A program made the position numbers and the translations under genes. 64,000 nt of DNA from Ovis canadensis (lineage: Eukaryota; Chordata; Mammalia; Artiodactyla; Bovidae). The stretch spans positions 67,574,501 through 67,638,500 of the forward strand of contig NC_091263.1 in the NCBI RefSeq assembly GCF_042477335.2. The letters run 5' to 3'. Under the pieces are notes generated by a model that worked only from the letters and a program-made list of their open reading frames with translations, made no database searches and was not told the DNA's origin. Within the stretch, counting starts at the first letter, position 1, and every line of letters starts with the position of its first letter. Positions 1 through 13,814 of the stretch are shown one piece after another.

Positions 1-3061
<3,061 letters not shown>

Positions 3062-3099
3062 TGAAGGTGTTGTCCTTTCCCCTGCAGAGCACAATCTCT

Positions 3100-3131
3100 G
3101 CTGCCACAACATAGCCTACTGTTGTGGCAGC
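3100..3131. repeat. Perfect 11-bp inverted repeat (hairpin)
   Basis: The arms gctgccacaac (3100-3110) and gttgtggcagc (3121-3131) are perfectly complementary around a 10-nt loop. It lies 44 bp downstream of an LTF exon and at the left edge of a possible LTR fossil, so it may simply be the junction of two repeats. Confidence 0.7.
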
Positions 3132-3575
3132 CCCCGCGCGGGTTGGAAAAGAATTTCCTGACACACAGTATTTCAGCAAGGAGTGACTTTATAAGAACAA
3201 GGAGCAGAGATAATGAGGGTGCTGCAGGCACAGTGGGCCGACCTCCTGGCCAGGGATGGTCGACCGAATGCTGTTAGAACAGCAACCAGGCTCAAGGGAG
3301 AGCCGACTCTTTCCTGGGTTAGTAGCCAGTTTTTATAACCTCAAGACGAAAATTGCTGCTGGAAGGGTGGCATTAGGTGATTGGTTAGGGCGCTAGAGGG
3401 TGAGCACCAGGGTAGGCAATTTTTCCTGTTAATAATATGGGGTCAGGAAACTGGTCGGTAAGGATCAGGTGGGCTTTTGGCAGTGGTTACTATGGGGCTC
3501 AGTCAGTTCCAGAGGTGCCCTTGACTCTGGGCCACAGAAGCACGCCATCTGCCTGTCTCAGCCGATTAGAAGTTG
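3121..3575 (-). mobile_element. Possible solo LTR fossil in an LTF intron
   Basis: This is a roughly 450-bp block of non-intronic composition. It begins tgttgtggcagc, followed by a GC-rich patch and a gaaaagaatttc motif. A second block at 14055-14490 shares gaaaagaattt, taatatggggt and catctgcctgtct motifs. The general texture is that of a ruminant endogenous-retrovirus LTR in reverse orientation. No internal gag/pol/env sequence adjoins it, so if the call is right it is a solo LTR. The family is not certain; a library comparison would decide. Confidence 0.38.
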
Positions 3576-4444
3576 AAGGTGAATGATACTAAAAAAAAAA
3601 AAAAGTTGAACATATGCAAGTAAAAATTTCCCCTTTTTTAGAAGGAAGTAGAAGCCTTCATTCAGCCCCTATGAGCTCTCAGTGGGGAGACTCCTTGGAG
3701 AGTGAATGAGGGCAAACTCACAGGCGGATGATCAAGCGGAAGATCCGCCAGCCAGCAGAGAAGTAGCCACTCTCTCTTCTGACCTCTGGTGAAAATAATA
3801 ATGATAAATTCAAGACTCTCCGCAGTTTGCTTCATTCTAAACTGCACCTTTGTGCTCACCTCCCATCAGCCTCTCCACCCAGAGGGAACTACCACTTCCT
3901 CCCCTGGAGAAGGACCTGCCTCAACTTTCCACCTCCCTCCCCCAGTGACAGCTACAGTCCTAGGCTCTGCTTCCTCAAGTCCCTGGGGAGAGTGACTGAG
4001 TCCAGACATGTAAATTTTGGGATGATCTGAGTATCAGATAGACAAAGCCAAGAGGTTGGAGGAAGTGTTTTCTTGAGGGGAGAGGGCAAAAGGAGAGAAG
4101 CAGCCAGCCATGTGACCGTGGAAGCTGTATTTGCATACACACAGGCGATCTGCATACGCACAGGCGGGCCTGCACACAACTGTATTTCGAATTCAGGAAC
4201 CGTGAATCTAAGTGATCTCCAGGGCTCAGATGAGTATAGTTTTAAGCTGCTCTGGGATTTTGCAACTGTATTTTATTGAAATTGATTTAAATATATTGGA
4301 TAAACCCATAAGAGAAGTTCCTATCCTTCTTCTAGTTACATTAAGAGCGTTGGAATACGAAAGAAAACAATTTCTTCTTGAACACAAACCAGCACTTTTA
4401 TTTCTGGAACTTGCTGGAAAATATGGATTTTTCATATTTTTATA

Positions 4445-4865
4445 ATACACAGTCCAATGTAACAGCTTTATGGAGATATAATTTATATACTGTAAAATCC
4501 ACCCATTCGGACTCTCTGATTCAGTGATCTGCAGCGCATTCACAGAGTGGTGCAGTTGCCAACAAAATCCAATTGGAGAACGTTCACAAAACCCCTTTAA
4601 AAAGCTCTGCTCCTGTTAGCAGTCCCTTCCCCACACCCCCCAGAGCTGGCAACCACCAATTCACTGTCTCCAAAAATTAGATTTGCCTATTGTGGGCATT
4701 TTACAGAAATGGAATCCTACGATAAGTGGTCTTCTGTGACTGGTTTGTCTTACTTTGCATCCTGTTTTCATCTGTGTGGTAGCATGCGTCAGAACTTGGC
4801 TCCTTCTTGTTGCTGAGTAAGACTCCATCGTGAGCATATAGTGCTGGTATTTGATACATTTGAAG
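4445..4865 (-). mobile_element. Old L1 3'-end fragment
   Basis: The sequence carries phrases typical of the antisense of an L1 3' end, such as 'agctttatggagatataatt', 'ggcaaccaccaattcactgt' and 'ttgctgagtaagactcca'. It is strongly diverged from the younger L1 copies in the window. It ends about 140 bp upstream of the LTF exon at 5005. Confidence 0.75.
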
Positions 4866-5004
4866 TCTGTATAACTTGAGGAGCTTTATTTGTTCTCCTT
4901 CACGTGTGTGCATTTCAAGAGGCCGGTGGGTGGTCACAGCCCCAGAAAGGAGGCTTTGACTCACCGGGCAGCTGTGGCTGATGCAGCCTTCTCTCTGTCT
5001 CCAG

Positions 5005-5189
5005 GAGAGAGCTCTGCAGACTGGGCTAAGAACTTGAATCGCGAGGACTTCAGGTTGCTCTGCCTCGATGGCACCACGAAGCCTGTGACGGAGGCTCAGA
5101 GCTGCTACCTGGCGGTGGCCCCGAATCACGCTGTGGTGTCTCGGAGCGATAGGGCAGCACACGTGGAACAGGTGCTGCTCCACCAGCAG
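5005..5189 (+). CDS. LTF: Lactotransferrin, C-lobe exon with iron-ligand histidine
   Basis: This 185-bp exon is spliced in phase with the exon ending at 3056 and encodes (G)[15 protein letters not shown], then [30 protein letters not shown] and [15 protein letters not shown]. The acceptor is tctgtctccag and the donor caggtaagg. The His of APNHAVVSR is the C-lobe iron ligand of the transferrin family (His597 in human lactoferrin numbering), so the metal site is intact here. Two Cys residues (LLC, QSC) are those that form C-lobe disulfides. The open frame runs on for about 50 codons past the donor, but that part is intron, because the next exon continues the protein at ALFGKNG. The Thr in DGTTKP and the Tyr in SCYLAV differ from the cattle protein as I remember it (Arg and His). 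Confidence 0.95.
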
Positions 5190-6090
5190 GTAAGGATCAC
5201 AGGGCCTCCTGCCTGTGCTTATCTGCAGGGACTCCCCTCAGGTGGGCAACCACAGAGCTCAGCGGATCCGCTCATCTCCAGCCATTCTTCCTCGTGCCCC
5301 AGCTTGAGGCTGGAGATGGCAGTAGTTGTCCACACTGTTGGCCTGCCCTGAGTCTCAGGCCCCTGGACATGTGCTCACTGCCCAGCCAGGAGAGGCTGTC
5401 TCTCCTTGAGCCTCCTGTTGTTCTTCCAGCAAATGAGGGAGGCGACTGAACCTTCCTTTCACAGCCAGGTAGAGAGTTGGGTTTCTTCTGCTGATGTCTC
5501 CAGAGCCTGGGCTGGCTGGGCAATGTTCTCTGACAAGGTCCCTGCATTTGTAATCTCTAAAAACAGCTGACCCAGAACCTCTATAGATTTAAGGCTATCT
5601 GTGTGGAGATTTCTTTCTATTTGAAAGACATCCTATAATTTCCTTCAAGTCTGGGATTTTTCTATTAGCTTGTCTAGTTCTGTGTTAAAACGGCATGTTT
5701 TTTTCTAGATGAGCTTTAAAGACAGTGACCCTAGGATGTAAAAATAAGCCCAGTTACTAGCATGCCTGGAGCTTCCATTATGCATAGTCACAGGTGCTGA
5801 TAAGAGGTCTGCCACCTTGAAGGTGCTTGGTCCTTGCAGCTCACCTCTGGAGGAGCCCTGGGCACAAAGGAGGAACCATGGTCGGGGTAGGCCAGGTGAC
5901 CCGCCCAAGGCAATGACCTGGTCTGTGGCAGAGAGGATTTCCCGTGCAGACTGCCCTCTGGGAGAGCTGGCCTATTAGAATGCTAGAGGTGATTAACTTT
6001 GAGGATGGATCTCAAACTCCTCCTCTGGTACCCATCAGAAGTTCTGAGGGCTTAAGCCACAGATTTAAGGAGCAAGGCAAGATGGTGGGA

Positions 6091-6134
6091 GGTGAGATCA
6101 GTGGTGAGATCGGAGGTGAGATCAGGTGGTGAGG
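6091..6134 (+). repeat. 12-bp minisatellite in LTF intron
   Basis: There are three adjacent 12-bp units beginning ggtgagatc (6091, 6103, 6115), followed by a partial fourth, ggtgagg. The array lies about 190 bp upstream of the exon at 6326. Each unit contains a ggtgag motif like a weak splice donor, but nothing suggests that these are used. Confidence 0.85.
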
Positions 6135-6325
6135 TGCCTGGGCGCTGGCCTGGGGCCTGGAGCAGGGGAAGGCTCACCCAGGGCAGTGGATCGATTCTAG
6201 AACTCGGCTCCTTTTGCCCCACGGTCTTCGGGCAGCTGATCCTGCACAGCAGAGATTGCCTCCCAAGTCCATAATCTCTCTTCTTTTCCTCAGCTGGTCT
6301 CTTACTGTCTGCCCTTCTGACATAG

Positions 6326-6604
<279 letters not shown>

Positions 6605-6641
6605 TAAAAACAGTAAGGCAATGCAATGTCTCTGTACCTCA

Positions 6642-6732
6642 GAGATGGAGATGGTGAAGGACAGGGAGGCCTGGTGTGCTGTAGTCCATGGGGTTTTGCA
6701 AAGAGTTGGACACGACTGAGCGACTGAACAAC
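6642..6732 (+). mobile_element. BovB LINE, extreme 3' tail
   Basis: The last roughly 90 bp of BovB is present, running from 'gatggtgaaggacagggagg' to 'gacacgactgagcgactgaac'. It is severely 5'-truncated and lies in an LTF intron. Confidence 0.8.
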
Positions 6733-6896
6733 AAATACCTCAGGAAATTATGCTCTCATTGATGAAGTGAAAGAATTAGAGAATAAAATAAAGCAGTAGA
6801 TAATATGCTAAATTTTTATAATGCTGATAGCAATTGTAAATATATTTATGCATGTAAATATATCTATGTTCGTAAATATATGTATATATGATACAC

Positions 6897-6945
6897 ATGG
6901 GCTTCCCAGGTGGCGCTAGTGGTAAAGAACCTGCCTTCCAATGCA
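6897..6945 (+). mobile_element. Bov-tA SINE, tRNA-derived head only
   Basis: About 49 bp beginning 'gggcttcccaggtggcgcta' and ending near 'ccttccaatgca' match the tRNA-related start of Bov-tA. It sits inside an AT-rich (TA/TATG) stretch, and the body of the SINE is missing. Confidence 0.7.
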
Positions 6946-7282
6946 TATAAACATGTACACATGTCTATACATATATATTGAGAAATGGCAAATTCTGATT
7001 TCTAGGCAGTTACCATAAACAGTAACCATAAAGAGAATACAAATTCTCATAAACCATTTTAGCCAGGAAAATGTATTGACAACAATTTAAAAACGTTTAG
7101 AAGACATAGCAGAGTGTTGTCAGGCTCCAGGCAATAATTCCCAAATCTCAGTGAGTTCTACCTCCTCTGTGCACTGGAGTCATCCGGGTTCCTGTTTCTG
7201 GTCCCTCCCCAGGGGAGTTGGAGGCATTGGTGGGGCTTGTGTGGTGGTCCAGGGGGAGGGGGAAAGCTGGGAATCTCTACAT

Positions 7283-7487
7283 CAGTGGTTCTCAACCGAG
7301 GATGATTTTGTCCCTGAGGCATTTGGCAATGCCAGGAAGTATTTTTAATTCTGATGACTTGGGGTGGGGGTGCTGCTGGCATCTGTGGGTAGAAGCAAGG
7401 ATGTTTCTACACAAAGCACAGAACAGCCTTCACAATGCAGAGTTCCCCAGCCCCAAATGTCAGTAGTGCCAAGGCTGAGAAACCCTG
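7283..7487 (+). mobile_element. MER20-type hAT-Charlie DNA transposon
   Basis: This is a 205-bp element that begins cagtggttctcaacc and ends gctgagaaaccctg, the two terminal inverted repeats of MER20. Internal phrases such as 'catttggcaatgccaggaag', 'tgctgctggcatctgtgggt' and 'aaatgtcagtagtgcc' fit the family along its length. It is an old non-autonomous DNA element, shared by placental mammals and carrying no gene, and it lies in the last LTF intron. Confidence 0.85.
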
Positions 7488-8079
7488 CTGTATCCACAGG
7501 TATCTCGGGAATCGTGATGCAGGTGGATCTAGGGCCACACTCAGAACCCTGCTGCAGGGCTACTCTCAGAGCAGCCGCTCAGGACTGCACAGATCATGCG
7601 CCTCTGCAGGGCAGGCTCCTCTGTCTGTGCTGAATCCCCAGGGCTTAGCAGAGACTCGTACAAAGCAGGTGCTCAGGAGGCATTCACGGATGAATGAGTG
7701 AGTGCCGAGGTCGACACTATTGCAGGCAGATTTGCACGAAAATGATTGGTTGCTCGCAAAAGAAATTCGAGGACCATGTGAACTTGAGAGTGTAACAGCT
7801 GATTCACCTGGAGACAAGTGGGTGGGGGTCGTGTCACTCAGGTTCAGAGCAGGAAATCTCGAAACTCAATGAGGACCAGAGCTTCTGTGTGCTCCCTTGG
7901 GCCCTGCTGCTCTTAGCAGGAGGGGTCATTGGGAAATATGGGGATGGCAAGCTTTGACCTACAGTGGGGAAGAAGGGCAGAGGGAAGTCTGTTTTAGTGT
8001 CTTCTTTGATTGATGCATTGATTCCAAGGGAAAAAAAAGGAATCCATTTCTGAATCTCTGGCTTTGTTGTGTCCCACAG

Positions 8080-8114
8080 CGCTTCTGGAAGCCTGCGCCT
8101 TCCTGACGAGGTAA
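8080..8114 (+). CDS. LTF: Lactotransferrin, terminal coding exon
   Basis: The last exon opens after gtgtcccacag. Joined to the single base of the previous exon, it reads PLLEACAFLTR followed by TAA at 8112-8114. This is the lactoferrin C-terminus; its Cys closes the last C-lobe disulfide. Only 35 coding bases are present, so it escapes ORF detection, and the rest of the exon is 3' UTR. The four exons seen here together give about 158 residues of the roughly 708-residue precursor. Confidence 0.96.
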
Positions 8115-8298
8115 AGCCTGCAAAGAAGCTAGCCTGCCTCCCCGGGCCTCAGCTCCTCCCTGCTCTCAGCCCCAGTCTCCAGGCGCGAGGGACCTTCCTC
8201 TCCCTTCCTGAAGTCGGATTTTTGCCAAGCTCATCAGTATTCACAATTCCCTGCTGTCATCTTAGCAAGAAATAAAATTAGAAATGCTGTTGATTTTC
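8115..8298 (+). terminator. LTF: LTF 3' UTR with AATAAA poly(A) signal
   Basis: The untranslated remainder of the last exon runs to a canonical AATAAA at 8271-8276, and cleavage is expected about 15-25 bp later. The bases around the signal (cttagcaagaaataaaat) match what I recall of ruminant lactoferrin cDNA ends. The 3' UTR is therefore short, about 185 nt. Confidence 0.85.
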
Positions 8299-8714
8299 AT
8301 TCCCTATAAAATGCCAATTATCTTCTCTCGAATGTTCTACTGAAATCGTGTCTGACAAAATACCTGCCCAGTGGAACCTTTCCTTCCCTGTTTTCCAGGT
8401 CACACCTGCCTCCCACTTTCCTGCAGTTTTGTGTTTGGTGTCTGATGGTCGGGAATCTAAGGTCAGGCCAAGAAACTATTTTCCTCTAGGGAACATGGTT
8501 GGTCAGTTACATAGTTGTCTGTGTAAGTGTAGGTTTGAGTATGTGCATATATGTTTGTTTCTAAGGTGGGGAAGAAATAGAGAGTAGGAATCAAGTGATC
8601 AGTGGAAGAAAGTGGGTGCCAAGAAGGTTTATGAGTATTTGGTATTTTAAGTAAATAGCATCAGGTGTAATACATGTACAAATATAGACAACCAGGGGAA
8701 AATGTGGAATACAT

Positions 8715-9045
8715 TGGGCCCTCCGTGTCCCTGGGTTACACATCCTTGAATTCAACCAACAGAGGACTGAAAATATTTGAAAAATTTCAGAAAGTTCCAG
8801 AATGTAAAACTTGAATTTGCCATGTGCTGCCAACTATTTACATATAGTTTACATTGTATTAGGTGTTGTTAAGTAGCCTAGAGGTAATTTAAAATGTATA
8901 GGAGGAAAAAAAAAAAAGATAAAATGTTCAGGAGGATATGTATGCAAAGACTACATCATTTTACATAGAGACTTGAGCATCCTTGGATTTGTCCTGGAAC
9001 CAATCCCTGGGTATACTGAGGTACAAGGGAAAACTAACTGTGCAT
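8715..9045 (+). mobile_element. MER2-like Tigger DNA transposon
   Basis: This is a 331-bp non-autonomous mariner/Tigger element. It opens with gggccctccgtgtccctgg and ends with 'gtatactgaggtacaaggga' and actgtg, the diverged terminal inverted repeats of this group. In between are the hallmark phrases 'attcaaccaacagaggactg', 'acttgaatttgcc' and 'gacttgagcatccttggatt'. It lies about 400 bp past the LTF poly(A) site. A short A-rich insertion is visible near 8907. Confidence 0.8.
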
Positions 9046-9424
9046 AACTGTGCATTTATCCCTTGGCTTTACTGGTCCTCGTTCTCCAGTTAACCTCTAG
9101 TCATCGGTTTATTCCTACTTTTCTCAGCCAAGCTTTTTCAAGTGCGGTCAGAGAGGGCTGCCTTCACTTTCTTCAGCAAGTCGGGTGGGTGGTTGGGTCA
9201 TTCTCTCTTCACCTCACTGTAATTTGATTCTAACCTATTCACTCCCTTGAAGTGAATAAGAATTCTGGAATAAGACGGAAGCTTAGTAGGGTTCCCATCT
9301 CTTCCCCCAAGCCCCGTACATCTCCGATCCTGTGGACCATGTGGTTCTTGAAGCCCTGTTTCCTGATCTTCCTTGCTGCTCCTCCTCCTTCCTTTCTCTG
9401 CCTTTAACATTTTTTAAAGTTTAT

Positions 9425-9565
9425 TTTTAAAATTTATTCTTCTTCTTCTGTTCGTTGCACTGGGTCTTCGTTTCTGGAAGGACTTTTCTCTATAGTTGTT
9501 GTGACAGGCTTCTCACTGCAGTGGCTTCTCTTGTTGTGGAGCATGGACTCCAGGGCTCATGGGTA
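9425..9565 (-). mobile_element. CHR-type SINE fragment
   Basis: The phrases 'gcactgggtcttcgtttctg' and 'gcagtggcttctcttgttgt', with ggagcatggactc, are the antisense of the cetartiodactyl CHR tRNA-Glu SINE family. It is truncated at both ends. Confidence 0.7.
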
Positions 9566-9656
9566 TCAGTAGATAACTTAAGCAGAATGAAAGGCCCATG
9601 AAATCCCCTTTTCTGGCTGAAATAAAGTTTCAAAGTCTAACATCACTGTATCCATT

Positions 9657-9848
9657 GAAAGTGAAAGTTGGTCAGTCGTGTCTGACTCTTTGCGACTCCA
9701 TGGACTATAGTCCTTGGAATTCTCCAGGCCAGAATACTGGAGTGGGCAGCTTTTCCCTTCTCCAGGGGATCTTCCCAACCCAGGAATCGAACTGAGATCT
9801 CCTGCATTGCAGGCAGATTCTTTACCAACTGAGCTATCAGGGAAGCCC
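9657..9848 (-). mobile_element. Bov-tA SINE with target-site duplication
   Basis: This is a complete Bov-tA in reverse orientation: Bov-A body, then a tRNA-derived head ending 'ctgagctatcagggaagccc'. It is flanked by an 11-bp perfect duplication, ctgtatccatt, at 9646-9656 and 9849-9859, so both ends are fixed to within a base or two. Confidence 0.93.
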
Positions 9849-9859
9849 CTGTATCCATT

Positions 9860-10687
9860 AGCTCATGCTAAGTTATGTCAACATCCCAGTACCTTACATA
9901 ACAAAGCCACATTCATGGGTCATGGGTCACATTCATGCCTGTCATGAGTCATCAGAGACCGCACTCTGACCGCACCTGGGTCTCTTTATTCTGAGGCCCA
10001 GGCTGAACCAGCAGCTCCCACCTGGGGTGTGTTGGCCTATAAACAGGGGAAAATAAAAGGGTTGGAGGCACAACACAATAACTCTTAAAGCTTCCTCCTG
10101 GGAGAGGCCATATAATTTCCATAATTTCATCACCCAAAACAAGTCAGGAGGTCACAGCATCACTGTGTGTGTGGGGGGGAGGGGTCTTTGGTCTCACATC
10201 CTTTCACTCTGACCCTGAATTGAGTGTGAACTCTGTTTGGTGTCCCTGGTTTTACTTTCTGAAACACCCAAGTTCCTTAAAATCTTCTAGGAAAGCACAT
10301 GGCCTTGCATTCTGCATGGTTCCCACTCTAAGCTTTTTTCTGCCTGACACAGATATTAATGACCATCAATTGTAATACATTTTAGCACATTCCACTTCAG
10401 ATTGTACTGAATTAGTGTTTCCTCAGTTTTTTGGAAAATATTCTCATCTATAGTTAACCCAAGCAGACTATTCACGGAGGCTAATTATTTACTCACTTCA
10501 AACTCACCACTAATTCCTCAGAAAGACAACAGTTTGCAGCATCTGTAACATCTGTTTACTCATCAAAAGCCAAGGAAAGCCATTCAGAACCATCTGCCTT
10601 GTGTTCTGACCATGGATATTGGTCCCAGTGTCTTCAGCTCTGTAAGCAAGAATTGTCAATGAAAGGTTAACAGTCGTTTTGGAAATT
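9860..10687. other. Intergenic, nothing recognised
   Basis: This is a single-copy-looking stretch between a Bov-tA and a CHR SINE. It shows no splice-flanked coding segment, no long ORF with family resemblance, and no tandem repeat beyond a short TG/G run near 10164. Confidence 0.5.
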
Positions 10688-10981
10688 TTAAATATTTATT
10701 TATTTTGGGCCGTGCTCAGTCTTAGTCGCTGTATGGGCTTTTCCCTAGTTGCGGTGTTTGGGCTTCTCACTGTGGTGGCCTCATCCGTTGTATATCACGG
10801 GCTCTAGGGCATGAGAACTTTAGAAGTTGCAGTTCCCTGGCTCTAGAGCACAGACTCAGTACTTGGGGTGCACAGGCTTAGTTACTCTGTGGCACGTGGA
10901 AGCTTCCCAGATGACGGATTGAATTTGTGTCCTCTATGCTGGCAGGCGGATTCTTTACCACTGAGCTACCCAGGAAGCCCT
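10688..10981 (-). mobile_element. CHR-type tRNA-Glu SINE, near full length
   Basis: This is an antisense CHR element. It starts after a TTTATTTATTT tail with gggccgtgctcagtcttag and carries the repeated 'gcttctcactgtggtggc' and 'ggctctagggc' type blocks. It ends with the head 'ccactgagctacccaggaag'. Divergence is clearly higher than for the Bov-tA copies, which fits an older, cetartiodactyl-wide age. Confidence 0.85.
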
Positions 10982-11160
10982 AACAGTCTTAAATAAGTTA
11001 ATTTTCTCTGGACACATTTGTTTGCAGTTGCAATCAAATGATTTCTTTCATTCAACATAGTTAAAAGGCTTTTCTTGCTTGGTTAACAAATGAGCTATTT
11101 AGAAACTTACTTTGCTTATAGCCTTATTTCATTTTTTGTTCTGAAGAAAAAAAAATTTTC

Positions 11161-11290
11161 TTTTTTTTTTTTTTTGGTTTTGGCTGGACTGTACAGCTTG
11201 TTGAAGTTTAATTCCTTGACCAGAAATTGATTCTGGGCCCATAGCAGTGAAAGAGCCAAGTCCTAACCACTGAATTGCCAGGGAATTCCC
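11161..11290 (-). mobile_element. Short CHR-related SINE fragment
   Basis: A poly(T) run is followed by ggttttggctggactgtac and ends with 'ccactgaattgccagggaat' and tccct, the antisense of the head of an artiodactyl tRNA-Glu SINE. Confidence 0.7.
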
Positions 11291-11645
11291 TTGAAGAAAT
11301 TCTGTTGTGATGAGATATTTCACTTTAAAATTTCTAAATTTCCTGATTTTTTTTTTTCTCTCTGAGTTTGGAATAGCGCAACGAATGCTTAGGCTGGAAA
11401 TATCAACACATGTTGTATTCTTTTAGCACAATGACAGTTTCACTGTGTAATAAACACACTGCTTTGTCATCTAATTCGATAACAAAATAATCCACAATCC
11501 ATCGTGACATTTGAAGTTCACTTTTCTCTTTGCTTATTTTTGACATGTTGGATATGAACTGGCAATAAACAGAAACTGTCTACTGAAAACATTTTCTAAA
11601 AATTTACATTGTGTGTAAAGAGAAACTGTTTTCTCTACTGACAAC

Positions 11646-11965
11646 ACTTTTTTTATATTGAAATATAGTTGATTTAAGATGTGTCAAATTTCTATTGTAC
11701 AGCAAAGTGATTCAGTTGTATATATATATGTACATTATTTTACAAATATTTTTCCATTGTGGTTTATCACAGGAGTTTGAATATAGTTCCCTGGGCTATA
11801 CAGTAGGGCCTTGTTGTTTATCCATTCTATAGATAATAGTTTATATCTGCTAATCCCAAACTCCCAATTCATCCCTGCCACAACACCCTTGCCACTGGCA
11901 ACCACAAGTCTGTTCTGTATGCATGTGTCTACTCAAACCATTTTGGATGCTAAATATGTGGGTTT
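11646..11965 (-). mobile_element. Artiodactyl L1 3'-end fragment
   Basis: The sequence reads as an antisense L1 3' UTR. A T-rich tail is followed by 'attgaaatatagttgattta', 'tacagcaaagtgattcagtt', 'atagttccctgggctataca' and 'aatcccaaactcccaattca'. No ORF2 coding portion is present. Confidence 0.85.
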
Positions 11966-12929
11966 CTTACACCAAACAATTCTCTAATTCTCTGTGGACA
12001 CAACTGGGTTTCCTGAAAGTCATTTCAATTTTGACACTAACCACTTAGAGTTCACCACAGGTTAAAGGCCCAGGCCCACCAGACTGCCCTCTTCCTTTAG
12101 ATGCCAATCACAAGTAGTGGGTTCCCAGGTTACATATACTTTTGACCAACTTGGCTATAAACCGAGGGCTCCCACAACTTCCTCCTTAGGTTTGATAATT
12201 TGCTATAATGACTCAGAATTCAGGGAAACACTTCACTTATTGTTTCCTATTTATGTTAAAGGAGCATATAAAAGATACAGAATAGCCAGATAAAGAGGTA
12301 CATAAGCTAAGGACTGGGAGGGCCTAGAGCATAGGCGCTTCTGTCCCTGTGGAGTTGGGGTGTGCCTCTCTTCCAGCACATGAATGCATTCATTAACCAA
12401 GAAGCTCCCTGAACACGGTAGTATAGGGTTTGTATGGAAGTTTTGTAACATACACACAATTGATTAAGCCATTTACCTCTGGTGGTTATCCAGCCACTCT
12501 GCCATCCCTGGAGGTTGGGAAGTAGAGCTGAAAGATCCAATCCTCTAATTACAAGTTGGTGCTGGGAACCAGCTCCCACCCTGAACTTACATAGGAAAGC
12601 AGCAAAAGTTACTTCACCAGCATATGCTCAGGTCTGACTGAAACTCAGGCATAAAGTTTATTATGAATAACAAAAGACACTTATCACCCCACCAGTCTAG
12701 GCTGAAGATTGCATGTACATGTCACATTGTATTGTACGTGTACATGTACATGTCATTGCCGTATCACATCATCCGTCTGCTACCTGTAGTGCTGTTGAAT
12801 CATAACCACCTGACTGTGGTTTGCAACGCACCAAGGGGCAGCAGGAAGCCATGAGTTCCAGAAACCATCTCACAACCACTGGACTCAGCCATTACAGTGC
12901 AAAAAAAGCCCACTAGCAATACATATTTA
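11966..12929. other. Intergenic, nothing firm recognised
   Basis: No gene or classified repeat is evident here. A short alternating patch near 12727-12758 (acatgtcac ... gtacgtgtacatgtacatgt) is rich in overlapping small palindromes but shows no further structure. Confidence 0.45.
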
Positions 12930-13130
12930 CAATGCCAATTAAACTTTGTTAATGGACACTGAAATCTTTATTTCAAATGACTTTCACATGCCATGAAAAA
13001 ATATTCTTTTGACTTTTCCCCAACTATTAAAAAATAAGGTAAAAGCCATTCTTTGTGCAGGTGCCCTGCCAAACAAAACGACAGGTGGTAGGCGGGGTTT
13101 GTTCCAAGGCTTGTAGTTTGCCAGTTCCTT
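12930..13130 (-). mobile_element. hAT-type DNA transposon remnant
   Basis: In reverse orientation this block carries ggcaaactacaagcc, a 'cacctgtcgttttgtttggc' core, 'acaaagaatggcttttacct', and 'gaaagtcatttgaaat' followed by 'tttcagtgtccattaacaaa'. I know this pattern from an old mammalian non-autonomous hAT family whose consensus has ggcaaactacggccc. An ORF across it on the - strand is a by-product. The subfamily name is uncertain. Confidence 0.6.
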
Positions 13131-13134
13131 TGGA

Positions 13135-13610
13135 TGCGCCCTTTGTCCTCTGGTAGGAACATCGCCGGCCCTTTCCACCTACTCTCGCAAGTTAGGCTCT
13201 GCCTCTGCCCAGCAGGACAAGTTCCTGGAGGAGCTCGACAAGCACAACAACGACGACTCTTGTTTCCACTGCACCACGTGTCGAAAGGGCCTAGAGCTGC
13301 TCTGGGGCAGCGATTTAGCCACCACGCCGATACCTCCAGCGCGGTGCTGTAGCGCTTGGTCAGTGCTATTCGGATTATGTGCACCGCGCAGGAGTCCACG
13401 TGGCTGGCAGTGTTTGCGCCTGCGCCTGCGCAGTCCTTCCGTGGAGGGCTGCGCGGCAGAGGGCCCGAAGGTTACCGCGAGGGTTAGAAGGTTCTCGCGA
13501 GGCCTCAAAAGTTCTCTGGCGGCCTCGAAGATTCTGTCAAGGGCTTGAAAGTTCCCCGGAGGGCTCCAAGGTTTTCCCTCGGGCTGCTTGCCTTGTTTTG
13601 CGGGTTTAGT
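13135..13610. promoter_or_regulatory. CpG-rich island with NRF1-like motif
   Basis: CpG density rises sharply here compared with the AT-rich surroundings. A tgcgcctgcgcctgcgcag run at 13415-13433 resembles tandem NRF1 half-sites, a common element of CpG-island promoters. The island lies between LTF (ends about 8300) and CCRL2 (ends about 19705) with no evident gene attached. ORFs on both strands cross it, but none resembles a protein I know. It could be an orphan promoter, an enhancer, or a relic of a retrocopied first exon. Confidence 0.45.
13459..13578 (+). repeat. Six-copy 20-bp tandem repeat
   Basis: There are six consecutive units of exactly 20 bp with no indels, starting at 13459, 13479, 13499, 13519, 13539 and 13559. 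The consensus is close to gagggctcgaaggttctcgc; units differ by a few substitutions each, but all keep an AAGRTT-like core at positions 10-15. The array ends in cgggctgc. Since the unit is not a multiple of 3, an ORF crossing it changes frame register from unit to unit. Confidence 0.92.
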
Positions 13611-13814
13611 TTGAGGGAAAAGCCGCTACCATGTGGTGCAGGGAGCTTCCTGTCAGGAGGAGCGTCGTGTATTCTTAAGTCGGGAAACAGACTGAGGCTG
13701 TGTAATTGTCTCTCAGGGAGTTAGCTGTTACCCTTAGCGTATTTGGACTAGTTTAGCGCCACATTGTTTCCAGAAATAATTACAAGTCAGTCCTGAGTGG
13801 GAAAGAAGTGGCCT

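Noticed and set aside
4890-5351. Single 153-codon + strand ORF
   Set aside because: Only 5005-5189 is lactoferrin; both ends run into intron past good splice sites.
12968-13399. 143-codon ORF on the - strand with an AATAAA just beyond its end, resembling a small gene or retrocopy
   Set aside because: Its downstream half lies in an old hAT-type transposon remnant, and the rest is CpG-rich sequence where long ORFs arise by chance. No family resemblance and no clear target duplication.
13459-13578. Regular 20-bp repeats considered as a CRISPR array
   Set aside because: Units are head to tail without spacers, and the genome is mammalian.
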